64,000 bases of DNA, from contig NW_027413968.1 of NCBI RefSeq assembly GCF_048773025.1, forward strand, positions 248,001 to 312,000. Direction: 5' to 3'. Below are positions 23,101 through 35,034 of the stretch, piece after piece. The notes below the pieces were generated by a model, which made no database searches, was not told the origin of the DNA, and saw only the letters and a list, made by a program, of their open reading frames with translations. The translations under genes and the position numbers were made by a program. How positions within the stretch are numbered: position 1 is the stretch's first letter; every line of letters starts with the position of its first letter. This stretch comes from Camelus bactrianus. Taxonomy: Eukaryota; Chordata; Mammalia; Artiodactyla; Camelidae.

Positions 23101-26100
23101 CACGTGTGACACCAGGCAGCTGCGTGGGTGTTGTCCCCAATCCTCCCCCACACAGTCAGCCGTGTTCCGGAATTCTAAGATTAGGGAGGTTCCGTCTTCT
23201 GTCTGCAGAACCCGGGATCCCCTAGGAGCACTTCGCTTGTCTTCCCCGAGTCCCTCCCACTGTGGGCTGCCGGGGAAAGGCGGGGGTTGAGCTGAAAAAA
23301 CAGGTAGCATCTAGTGCCTCCCCCTGGAAGGGGAGGTAATTAGCAGAATTCACCCTGCCAGGGAACACCTGTGACACCAAGCAGCTGCGTGGAGGGCGGC
23401 CCCAAACCTCCCAAACACAGTCAGCCGAGTTCCGGAATTCTGAGTGTGGGGAGGTTCCGTCTTCTCTCTGCAGCACCCGGGATCTCCTAGGAGCCCTTAG
23501 CGTGTTTTCCCGATTCTTTCCCAGTGCGGGCTGCAGGGGAAATGCGGGGGTTGGCCTGGAAATGCAGGTAAAATCTAGTGCCTCCCCCTGGAGAGGGGAG
23601 GAAATTAGCCGAATTCCCCCTGCCATGGAACACGTGTGACACCAGGCAGCTGCGTGGGTGTTGTCCCCAAACCTCCCCCACACAGTCAGCCGTGTTCCGG
23701 AATTCTAAGATTAGGGAGGTTCCGTCTTCTGTCTGCAGAACCCGGGATCCCCTAGGAGCACTTCGCTTGTCTTCACCGAGTCCCTCCCAGTGCGGGCTGC
23801 CAGGGAAAGGCGGGGGTTGGGCTGGAAATGCAGGTAGACTCTAGTGCCTCCCCCTGACAGTGGAGGTAGTTAGCGGAATTCCCCCTGCCAGGGAACATCT
23901 GTGACACCAGTCAGCTGCGTGGAGGGGACCCGAACCTCGCCCACACAGTCAGCCGTTTTCCGGAATTCTGAGTGTGGGGAGGTTCCGTCTTCTGTCTGCA
24001 GCACCCGGGATCTTCTAGGAGCCCTTTGCGTGTCTTCCCCGAGTCCCTCCCAGTGCGGGCTGCCGGGGGAAGGCTGGGGTTGGGCTGGAAATACAGGTAG
24101 CATCTGGTGCCTCCACCTGGACAGGGTAAGAATTTAGCGGAATTCCCCCTGCCAGGGAACACCTGTGAAACCAGGCAGCTGCTTGGAGGGCGGCCCCAAA
24201 ACTCCCCCATACAGTCAGCCGTGTTCCGGAATACTGAGTGTGGGAAGGTTCCGTCTTCTGTCTGCAGCACCTGGGATCTCCTAGGAGCCCTTCGCTTGTC
24301 TTCCCCGAGTGCCTCCCAATGGGGGCTGCCGGGGAATTGCGGGGGTTGAGCTGGAAATGCAGGTAGCATCTAGTGCCTCCCCCAGGACAGGGGAGGTAAT
24401 TAGCGGACTTCCCTGCCAGGGAACACCTGTGACACCAGGCAACTGCGTGGAGGTCGGCCCCAATCCTCCGCCACACAGTAAGCCGTGTTCCGGAATTCTG
24501 AGTGTGGGGAGGTTCCGTCTTCGGTCTGCAGCACCCGAGATCCCCTAGGAGCCCTTCGCGTGTCTTCCCCGAGTGCCTCACAGTGCGGGCTGCCAGGGAA
24601 AGTCGGGGGGTGGAATGGAAATGCAAGTAGAATCAAGTGCCTCCCCCTGTACAGGGGAGGTAATTAGCGGACTTCCCCCTGCGGAAAACACATGTGACAC
24701 CAGGCAGCTGCGTGGAGGGCGGCCCTAAACCTCCCCCAAACAGTCAGCCGTGTTCCGGAATTCTGAGTGTGGGGAGGTTCCGTCTTCTGTCTGCAGCACC
24801 CGGGATCTCCTAGGAGAATTTCGCTTGTCTTCCCCGACTCCCTCCCAGTGCGGCCTACCTGGAAAAGGTGGGGGTTGGGCTGGAAATGCAGTCAATATCT
24901 AGTGCCTCCCCCTTTACAGGGGAGGTAATTAGCGGACTTCCCCCTGCCAGGGAACACCTGTGACAACATGCAGCTGCGTGGAGGGCGGCCCCAATTCTCC
25001 CTCACACAGTGAGCCGTGTTCTGGAATTCTGAGTGTGGGGAGGTTACGTCTTCTGCCTGCAGCACCCGGGATCTCCTAGGAGCCCTTCGAGGTTCTTCCC
25101 CGAGTCCCTCCCACTGCGGGCTGCCGGGGAAATTTGGGGGTTGAGCTGGAAATGCAGGTAGCATCTAGTGCCTCCCCCTGGACATGGGAGGTAATTAGCG
25201 GAATTCCCCCTGCCAGGGAAAACCTGTGACACCAGGCAGCTGCGTGGAGGGCGGCCCCAAACCTCCCCCACACAGTCAGCCGTGTTCCGGAATTCTGATT
25301 ATGGGGAGGTTCCGTCTTCTGTCTGCAGCACCCGGGATCATCTAGGAGCCATTTGCGTGTCTTTCCCGATTCCCTCCCAGTGCGGGCTGCCGGGGGAAGG
25401 CTGGGGTTGGGCTGGAAATACAGGTAGCATCTGGTGCCTCCACCTGGACTGGGTATGTAATTAGAGGGATTCCCCATGCCAGGGATCACCTGTGACACCA
25501 GGCAGCTGCATGGAGGGCGGCGACAAAACTCCCCCACACAGTCCGCCGTGTTCCGGAATTCTGAGTGTGGGGAGGTTCCGACTTCTGTCTGCAGCGCCCG
25601 AATCTCCTAGGAGCCCTTCGCGTGTCTTCCCAGAGTGCCTCCCATTTCGGGCTGCCGGGGAAATCGGGGGTTTGGCTGGAAATGCAGGTAGCAACTAGTG
25701 CCTCCCCCTGGAAAGGGGAGAAAATTAGCGGACTTCCCCCTGAGAGTGAACAGCTGTTACCTCAGGCAGCTGCGTGGAGGGCAGCCCTAAATCTCACCAA
25801 CACAGTCAGATGTGTTCCGGAATTCTGAGTGTGGGGAGGTTCCGTCTTCTTTCTGCAGCAACCGGGATTTCCTAGGAGCACTTCGCGTGTCTTCCCCGAG
25901 TGCCTCCCAGTGCGGGCTGCCAGGGAAAGGCGGGGGTTGGGCTGGAAATGCAGGTAGCATCTAGTGCATCCCCCTGGACAGGGGAGGTAATTAGTGGACT
26001 TCCCCCTGCCAGGGAAAACTTGTGACACCAGGCAGCTGCGTGGAGGGCGGCCCCAAACATCCCCTACACAGGCAGCCGTGTTCCGGTATTCTGAGTGTGG

Positions 26101-29100
26101 GGAGTTTCCGTCTTCTGTCTGCAGCACCAGGGATCTCCTAGGAGCCATTCGAGTGTCTTCCCCGAGTGCCTCCCAGTGCGAGCTTCCGGGGAAAGGCTGG
26201 GGTTGGTCTGGAAATGCAAGTAGCATCTAGTACCTAACTCTGGACCAGGGAGGTAATTAGCGGACTTCCCCCTGCCAGGGAACACCTGTGAAACCAGGCA
26301 GCTGCGTGGAGGGAGGCCCTAATCCTCACCCACACAGTCACACTTTTTCCGGAATTCTGAGTTTGGGGAGGTTCCGTCTTCTGTCTGCAGCACCCGGGAT
26401 CTCTTAGGAGAATTTCGCATGTCTTCCCCGAATCCCTCCCAGTGCGGGCTGCCGGGGAAAGGCAGGGTTTGTGCTGGAATTGCAGGTAGCATCTAGTGCC
26501 TCCCCCTGGACAAGGAAGGTAATTAGCGGACTTCCCACTGCCAGGGAACATCTGTGACACCATGCAGCTTCGTGGAGGGCGGCCCCAGCCTCCCCCACAC
26601 AGTCAGCCGTGTTCCAGAATTCTGAGGGTGGGGAGGTTCCATCTTCTGTCTGTAGCACCCTGGGTCTCCTAGGAGCCCTTCGCGTGTCTTCCCCGAGTCC
26701 CTCCAAGTGCGGGTTGCCGGGGAAATTCGGGGGAGTGGCAGGAAATGCAGGTAAAATCTAGTGCCTCCCCCTGGACAGGGGAGGGAATTAGCGGAATTCC
26801 CCCTGCCAGGGAACACCTGTGACACCAGGCAGCTGCGTGGGGGGCGGCCCCGAACCTCCCCCACACAGTCAGCCCTGTTCCGCTATTCTCAGAGTGGGGA
26901 GGTTCCGGCTTCTGTCTGCAGCACCCGCGATCGCCTAGGAGCCCTTCGCGTGTCTTCCCCGAGTCATTCCCAGTGCGGGCTGCCGGGAAATGCGGGGGTT
27001 GGGCTGGAAATTCAGGTAGAATCTAGTACCTCCCCCTGGACACGGGAGGTAATTAGCGGACTTCCCCCTGCCAGGGAACACCTGTGACACCAGGCAGCTG
27101 CGTGGGGGGCGGCCCCGAACCTTCCCCACACAGTCAGGCGTGTTCCGCTATTCTCAGAGTGGGGAGGTTCCGGCTTCTGTCTGCAGCACCCGGGATTTCC
27201 TAGGAGCCTTTCGAGTGTCTTCCCTGAGTCCCTCACAATGCGGGGTGCCAGGGAAAGGCGGGGGTTGAGCTGGAAATGCAGGTAGCATCTAGTGCCTCCC
27301 CCTGGACAGGGGAGGTAATTAGCGGACTTCCCCCTGCCAGGGAACACCTGTGACACCAGGCAACTGCGTGGAGTTCGGCCCCAATCCTCCGCCACACAGT
27401 AAGCCGTGTTCCGGAATTCTGAGTGTGGGGAGGTTCCGTCTTCGGTCTGCAGCACCCGAGATCTCCTAGGAGCCCTTCGCGTGTCTTCCCCGAGTGCCTC
27501 ACATTGCGGGCTGCCAGGGAAAGTCGGGGGGTGGAATGGAAATGCAAGTAGAATCTAGTGCCTCCCCCTGTACAGGGGAGGTAATTAGCGGACTTCCCCC
27601 TACGGAAAACACATGTGACACCAGGCAGCTGCGTGGAGGGCGGCCCTAAACCTCCCCCAAACAGTCAGCCGTGTTCCGGAATTCTGAGTGTGGGGAGGTT
27701 CCGTCTTCTGTCTGCAGCACCCGGGATCTCCTAGGAGAATTTCGCTTGTCTTCCCCGAGTCCCTCCCAGTGCGGCCTGCCGGGAAAAGGTGGGGGGTGGG
27801 CTGGAAATGCAGGCAATATCTAGTGCCTCCCCCTTTACAGGGGAGGTAATTAGCGGACTTCCCCCTGCCAGGGAACACCTGTGACACCATGCAGCTGCGT
27901 GGAGGGCGGCCCCAATTCTCCCTCACACAGTGAGCCGTGTTCTGGAATTCTGAGTGTGGGGAGGTTACGTCTTCTGCCTGCAGCACCCGGGATCTCCTAG
28001 GAGCCATTCGAGGGTCTTCCCCGAGTCCCTCCCAGTGCGGGCCTCCGGGGAAATTTGGATGTTGAGCTGGAAATGCAGGTAGCATCTAGTGCCTCCCCCT
28101 GGACATGGGAGGTAATTAGCGGAATTCCCCCTGCCAGGGAAAACCTGTGACACCAGGCAGCTGCGTGGAGGGCGGCCCCAAACCTCCCCCACACAGTCAG
28201 CCGTGTTCCGGAATTTTGATTATGGGGAGGTTCCGTCTTCTGTCTGCAGCACCCGGGATCTTCTAGGAGCGCTTTGCGTGTCTTCCCCGAGTCCCTCCCA
28301 GTGCGGGCTGCCGGGGGAAGGCTGGGGTTGGGCTGGAAATACAGGTAGCATCTGGTGCCTCCACCTGGACAGGGTAAGAATTTAGCGGACTTCCCCCTGC
28401 CAGGGAACACCTGTGACACCAGGCAACTGCTTGGAGGGCGGCCCCAAAACTCCCCCATACAGTCAGCCGTGTTCCGGAATACTGAGTGTGGGAAGGTTCC
28501 GTCTTCTGTCTGCAGCGCCTGGGATCTCCTAGGAGCCCTTCACGATTTTTCCCGGGTCCCCCCCCATTGCGGGCTTCCGGGGAAAAGCGGGGGTTGGGCT
28601 GGAAATGCAGGTAGCATCTAGTGCCTCTCACTGCACAGGGGAGGATTTTAGCGGACTTCCTCCTGCCACGGAACACCTGTGACACCAGGCAGCTGCGTGG
28701 AGGGCGGCCCCAAATCTCTCCCACACAGTCAGTCGTGTTCCGGAATTCTGAGTCTGTGGAGGTTCCGTCATCTCTATGCAGCACCCGGGATCTCCTAGGA
28801 GCCCATTGCGTGATTTCCCAGAGTGCCTCCCGGTTAGTGCTGCCCGGGAAAGGCGGGGGTTGGGCTGGAAATGCAGGTAGCATCTAGTGCCTCCCCCTGG
28901 ACCGGGGAGGTAATTAGCGGAATTCCCCCTGCCAGGGAACACCTGTGACACCAGGAAGCTGCGTGGAGGGCGGCCCCAAATCTCCCAAACACAGTCAGCC
29001 GAGTTCCGGAATTCTGAGTGTGGGGAGGTTCCATCTTCTGTCTGCAGCACCCGGGATCTCCTAAGAGCCCTTCGAGTGTCTTCCCCGATTCCCTCCCAGT

Positions 29101-30257
29101 GCGGGCTGCCGGGGAAAGGCGGGGGTTGGCCTGGAAACGCAGGTAGCATCTAGTGCCTCCCCATGGACAGGGGAGGTAATTAGCGGACTTCACCTTGCGA
29201 GGGAACACCTGTGACACCAGGAAGCTGCGTGGAGGGCGGCCCTAAACCTCACACACACAGTCACCCGTGTTCCAGAAATTTGAGTCTGGGGAGGATCTGT
29301 CTTCTGTCTGCAGCACCCGGGATCTCCTAGGAGCCTTTCGAGTGTCTTCCCTGAGTCCCACCCAGTGCGGGCTGCCGGGGAAAGGCGGGGGTTTGCCTAG
29401 AAAAGCAGGTAGCATCTAGTGCCTCCCCATGGACAGGGGAGGTAATTAGCGGACTTCCCCTTGCGAGGGAACACCTGTGACACCAGGAAGCTGCGTGGAG
29501 GGCGGCCCTAAACCTCACCCACACAGTCACCATTGTTCCGGAACTCTGAGGGTGGGGAGGTTCCGTCTTCTGTCTGCAGCACCCGGGATCTCCTAGGAGC
29601 CTTTCAAGTGTCTTCCACGAGTCCCTCACATTGCGGGCTGCCGGGGAAAGGTGGGGGTTGGGCTGGAAACGCAGGTAGCATCTAGTGCCTCCCCATGGAC
29701 TGGGGAGGTAATTAGCGGACTTCCCCTTGCGAGGGAACACCTGTGACACCAGGAAGCTTCGTGGAGGGCGGCCCTAAACCTCACCCACACAGTCACCCGT
29801 GTTCCGGAATTCTGAGTGTGGGGAGGTCCCGTCTTCTGTCTGCAGCACCCGGGATCTCCTAGGAGCCCTTCGAGAGTCTTCCCAGAGTCCCTCCCAGTGC
29901 GGGCTGCCGGGGAAAGACGGGGGTAGGGCTGGAAGCGCAGGTAGCATCTAGTGCCTCCCCCTGGACAGGGTAGGTAATTAGCGGTCTTCCCCCTGCCAGG
30001 GAAAACCTGTGACACCAGGTAGCTGCATGGAGTGCGGCCCCAATCCTCCCCCACTCAATCAGCCGTGTTCCGCAATTCTGAGTATGGGGAGGTTCCGTCT
30101 TCTGTCTGCAGCACCCGCGATCGCCTAGGAGCCCTTCGCGTGTCTTCCCCGAGTCCTTCCCAGTGCGGGCTGCCGGGAAATGCGGGGGTTGGGCTGGAAA
30201 TTCAGGTAGAATCTAGTACCTCCCCCTGGACAGGGGAGGTAATTAGCGGACTTCACC
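20171..30257 (+). repeat. Higher-order repeat copy 3 (38 monomers, 10087 bp)
   Basis: This is the most complete version of the unit. It includes the two monomers 21234-21499 and 21500-21764, where copies 1 and 2 have only one fused monomer. From 21765 to 30240 it follows copy 2 monomer by monomer. It ends at a sharp switch near 30240-30300, where the order jumps back to a type already used at 28397. Confidence 0.92.
22297..24148 (+). repeat. Heptamer sub-unit (1852 bp), HOR copy 3
   Basis: Same order as the heptamer of copy 2. The first monomer reads gaggatttagc where the others have gaggtttttagc, which accounts for a one-base shorter unit. Confidence 0.87.
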
Positions 30258-30523
30258 TTGCGAGGGAACACCTGTGACACCAGGAAGCTGCGTGGAGGGC
30301 GGCCCCAAAACTCCCCCATACAGTCAGCCGTGTTCCGGAATACTGAGTGTGGGAAGGTTCCGTCTTCTGTCTGCAGCGCCTGGGATCTCCTAGGAGCCCT
30401 TCACGATTTTTCCCGGGTCCCCCCCCATTGCGGGCTTCCGGGGAAAAGCGGGGGTTGGGCTGGAAATGCAGGTAGCATCTAGTGCCTCTCACTGCACAGG
30501 GGAGGATTTTAGCGGACTTCCTC
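30258..30523 (+). repeat. Hybrid monomer starting a seven-monomer jump back
   Basis: The first 45 or so bases (cttgcgaggga, accaggaagctgcg) are of the type at 29195. From the cccaaaactccccc block on it is the type at 28397. The preceding 20 bases (gcggacttcaccttg) also belong to the 29195 type, so a short conversion tract spans the crossover point. Confidence 0.82.
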
Positions 30524-31321
30524 CTGCCACGGAACACCTGTGACACCAGGCAGCTGCGTGGAGGGCGGCCCCAAATCTCTCCCACACAGTCAGTCGTGTT
30601 CCGGAATTCTGAGTCTGTGGAGGTTCCGTCATCTCTATGCAGCACCCGGGATCTCCTAGGAGCCCATTGCGTGATTTCCCAGAGTGCCTCCCGGTTAGTG
30701 CTGCCCGGGAAAGGCGGGGGTTGGGCTGGAAATGCAGGTAGCATCTAGTGCCTCACCCTGGACCGGGGAGGTAATTAGCGGAATTCCCCCTGCCAGGGAA
30801 CACCTGTGACACCAGGAAGCTGCGTGGAGGGCGGCCCCAAATCTCCCAAACACAGTCAGCCGAGTTCCGGAATTCTGAGTGTGGGGAGGTTCCGTCTTCT
30901 GTCTGCAGCACCCGGGATCTCCTAAGAGCCCTTCGAGTGTCTTCCCCGATTCCCTCCCAGTGCGGGCTGCCGGGGAAAGGCGGGGGTTGGCCTGGAAACG
31001 CAGGTAGCATCTAGTGCCTCCACATGGACAGGGGAGGTAATTAGCGGACTTCACCTTGCGAGGGAACACCTGTGACACCAGGAAGCTGCGTGGAGGGCGG
31101 CCCTAAACCTCACACACACAGTCACCCGTGTTCCAGAAATTTGAGTCTGGGGAGGATCCGTCTTCTGTCTGCAGCACCCGGGATCTCCTAGGAGCCTTTC
31201 GAGTGTCTTCCCTGAGTCCCACCCAGTGCGGGCTGCCGGGGAAAGGCGGGGGTTTGCCTAGAAAAGCAGGTAGCATCTAGTGCCTCCCCATGGACAGGGG
31301 AGGTAATTAGCGGACTTCCCC
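30258..31321 (+). repeat. Duplicated segment, offset 1861 from 28397
   Basis: The four monomers starting at 30258, 30524, 30790 and 31056 repeat those at 28397, 28663, 28929 and 29195. Differences seen are ctcaccctgg for ctccccctgg near 30755 and cctccacatgg for cctccccatgg near 31020. The first monomer is a hybrid at its left end. Confidence 0.87.
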
Positions 31322-31587
31322 CTGCCAGGGAACACCTGTGACAACAGGCAGCTGCGTGGAGGTCGGCCCCAAACCTCCGCCACACTGTATGCCGTGTTCC
31401 GGAATTCTGAGTGTGGGGAGTTTCCGTCTTCGGTCTGCAGCACCCGAGATCTCCTAGGAGCCCTTCGCGTGTCTTCCCCGAGTGCCTCCCAGTGCGGGAT
31501 GCCAGGGAAAGTCGGGGGGTGGAATGGAAATTCAAGTAGAATCTAGTGCCTCCCCCTATACAGGGGAGGTAATTAGCGGACTTCCCC
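31322..31587 (+). repeat. Hybrid monomer replacing HOR start
   Basis: It begins like the first HOR monomer (ctgccaggg, acaacaggcagctgcg) and changes within 60 bases to the second HOR type (gtcggccccaaacctccgcc, cactgta). The diagnostic gttccgctattctcag block is lost, so this HOR copy has no full first monomer. Confidence 0.82.
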
Positions 31588-33181
31588 CTGCGGGGAACAC
31601 ATGTGACACCAGGCAGCTGCGTGGAGGGCGGCCCTAATCCTCACCCACACAGTCACACTTTTTCCGGAATTCTGAGTGTGGGGAGGTTCCGTCTTCTGTC
31701 TGCAGCACCCGGGATCTCTTAGGACAATTTCGCGTGTCTTCCCCGAATCCCTCCCAGTGCGGGCTGCCAGGGAAAGGCAGGGTTTGTGCTGGAATTGCAG
31801 GTAGCATCTAGTGCCTCCCCCTGGACAGGGGATGTAATTAGCGGACTTCCCCCTGCCAGGGAACAACTGTGACACCAGGAATCTGCGTGGAGGGCGGCCC
31901 TAAACCTCACCCACACAGTCACCCGTGTTCCGGAATTCTGAGTGTGGGGAGGTTCCGTCTTATGTCTGCAGCACCCGGGATCTCCAAGGAGCCCTTCGAG
32001 AGTCTTCCCCGAGTCCCTCCCTGTGCGGGCTTCCGGGGAAAGGCGGGGGTTGGTCTGGAAACGCAGGTAGCATCTAGTGCCTCCCCATGGACAGGGGAGG
32101 TAATTAGCGGACTTCCCCTTGAGAGGGAACACCTGTGACACCAGGAAGCTGCGTGGAGGGCGGACCTAAACCTCACCCACACAGTCAGTCGTGTTCCGGA
32201 ATTCTGAGTGTGGGGAGGTTCCGTCTTATGTCTCCAGCACCCGGGATCTCCTTGGAGCCCTTCGAGAGTCTTCCCCGAGTCCCTCCCAGTGCGGGCTGCC
32301 GGGGAAAGGCGGGGGTAGGGCTGGAAGCACAGGTAGCATCTAGTGCCTCCCCCTGGACAGGGTAGGTAATTAGCGGACTTCCCCCTGCCAGGGAAAACCT
32401 GTGACACCAGGCAGCTGCGTGGAGGGCGGCCCCAAACCTCGCCCACACAGTCAGCCGTGTTTCGGAATTCTGAGTGTGGGGAGGTTCCGTCATCTTATAC
32501 AGCACCCGGGATCACCTAGGATCCTTTCGCTTGTCTTCCCCGAGTCCCTCCCAGTGCGGCCTGCCGGGAAAAGGTGGGGGTTGGGCTGGAAATGCAGGCA
32601 ATATCTAGTGCCTCCCCCTTTACAGGGGAGGTAATTAGCGGACTTCCCCCTGCCAGGGAACACCTGTGACACCATGCAGCTGCGTGGAGGACGGCCCCAA
32701 TTCTCCCTCACACAGTGAGCCGTGTTCTGGAATTCTGAGTGTGGGGAGGTTACGTCTTCTGCCTGCAGCACCCGGGATCTCCTAGGAGCCATTCGAGGGT
32801 CTTCCCCGAGTCCCTCCCAGTGCGGGCCTCCGGGGAAATTTGGAGGTTGAGCTGGAAATGCAGGTAGCATCTAGTGCCTCCCCCTGGACATGGGAGGTAA
32901 TTAGCGGAATTCCCCCTGCCAGGGAAAACCTGTGACACCAGGCAGCTGCGTGGAGGGCGGCCCCAAACCTCCCCCACACAGTCAGCCGTGTTCCGGAATT
33001 CTGATTATGGGGAGGTTCCGTCTTCTGTCTGCAGCACCCGGGATCTTCTAGGAGCCCTTTGCGTGTCTTCCCCGAGTCCCTCCCAGTGCGGGCTGCCGGG
33101 GGAAGGCTGGGGTTGGGCTGGAAATACAGGTAGCATCTGGTGCCTCCACCTGGACAGGGTAAGAATTTAGCGGAATTCCCC

Positions 33182-35034
33182 CTGCCAGGGAACACCTGTG
33201 AAACCAGGCAGCTGCTTGGAGGGCGGCCCCAAAACTCCCCCATACAGTCAGCCGTGTTCCGGAATACTGAGTGTGGGAAGGTTCCGTCTTCTGTCTGCAG
33301 CACCTGGGATCTCCTAGGAGCCCTTCGCGATTTTTCCCGGGTCCCCCCTATTGCGGGCTTCCGGGGAAAAGCGGGGGTTGGGCTGGAAATGCAGGTAGCA
33401 TCTAGTGCCTCTCACTGCACAGGGGAGGTTTTTAGCGGACTTCCTCCTGCCACGGAACACCTGTGACATCAGGCAGCTGCGTGGAGGGCGGCCCAAATCT
33501 CTCCCACACAGTCAGCCGTGTTCCGGAATTCTGAGTCTGTGGAGGTTCCGTCATCTCTATGCAGCACCCGGGATCTCCTAGGAGCCCATTGCGTGATTTC
33601 CCAGAGTGCCTCCCGGTTAGTGCTGCCGGGCAAAGGCGGGGGTTGGGCTGGAAATGCAGGTAGCATCTAGTGCCTCCCCCTGGAAGGGGAGGTATTTAGC
33701 AGAATTCACCCTGCCAGGGAACACCTGTGACACCAAGCAGCTGCGTGGAGGGCGGCCCCAAACCTCCCAAACACAGTCAGCCGAGTTCCGGAATTCTGAG
33801 TGTGGGGAGGTTCCGTCTTCTCTCTGCAGCACCCGGGATCTCCTAGGAGCCCTTAGCGTGTTTTCCCGATTCTTTCCCAGTGCGGGCTGTAGGGGAAATG
33901 CGGGGGTTGGCCTGGAAATGCAGGTAAAATCTAGTGCCTCCCCCTGGAGAGGGGAGGAAATTAGCCGACTTCCCCCTGCCAGGGAACACGTGTGACACCA
34001 GGCAGCTGCGTGGGTGTTGTCCCCAATCCTCCCCCACACAGTCAGCCGTGTTCCGGAATTCTAAGATTAGGGAGGTTCCGTCTTCTGTCTGCAGAACCCG
34101 GGATCCCCTAGGAGCACTTCGCTTGTCTTCCCCGAGTCCCTCCCACTGTGGGCTGCCGGGGAAAGGCGGGGGTTGAGCTGAAAAAACAGGTAGCATCTAG
34201 TGCCTCCCCCTGGAAGGGGAGGTAATTAGCAGAATTCACCCTGCCAGGGAACACCTGTGACACCAAGCAGCTGCGTGGAGTGCGGCCCCAAACCTCCCAA
34301 ACACAGTCAGCCGAGTTCCGGAATTCTGAGTGTGGGGAGGTTCCGTCTTCTCTCTGCAGCACCCGGGATCTCCTAGGAGCCCTTAGCGTGTTTTCCCGAT
34401 TCTTTCCCAGTGCGGGCTGCAGGGGAAATGCGGGGGTTGGCCTGGAAATGCAGGTAAAATCTAGTGCCTCCCCCTGGAGAGGGGAGGAAATTAGCCGAAT
34501 TCCCCCTGCCATGGAACACGTGTGACACCAGGCAGCTGCGTGGGTGTTGTCCCCAAACCTCCCCCACACAGTCAGCCGTGTTCCGGAATTCTAAGATTAG
34601 GGAGGTTCCGTCTTCTGTCTGCAGAACCCGGGATCCCCTAGGAGCACTTCGCTTGTCTTCACCGAGTCCCTCCCAGTGCGGGCTGCCAGGGAAAGGCGGG
34701 GGTTGGGCTGGAAATGCAGGTAGACTCTAGTGCCTCCCCCTGACAGTGGAGGTAGTTAGCGGAATTCCCCCTGCCAGGGAACATCTGTGACACCAGTCAG
34801 CTGCGTGGAGGGGACCCGAACCTCGCCCACACAGTCAGCCGTTTTCCGGAATTCTGAGTGTGGGGAGGTTCCGTCTTCTGTCTGCAGCACCCGGGATCTT
34901 CTAGGAGCCCTTTGCGTGTCTTCCCCGAGTCCCTCCCAGTGCGGGCTGCCGGGGGAAGGCTGGGGTTGGGCTGGAAATACAGGTAGCATCTGGTGCCTCC
35001 ACCTGGACAGGGTAAGAATTTAGCGGAATTCCCC
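33182..35034 (+). repeat. Heptamer sub-unit (1853 bp), HOR copy 4
   Basis: Same seven types in order, at an offset of 10885-10886 from copy 3. Confidence 0.87.
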
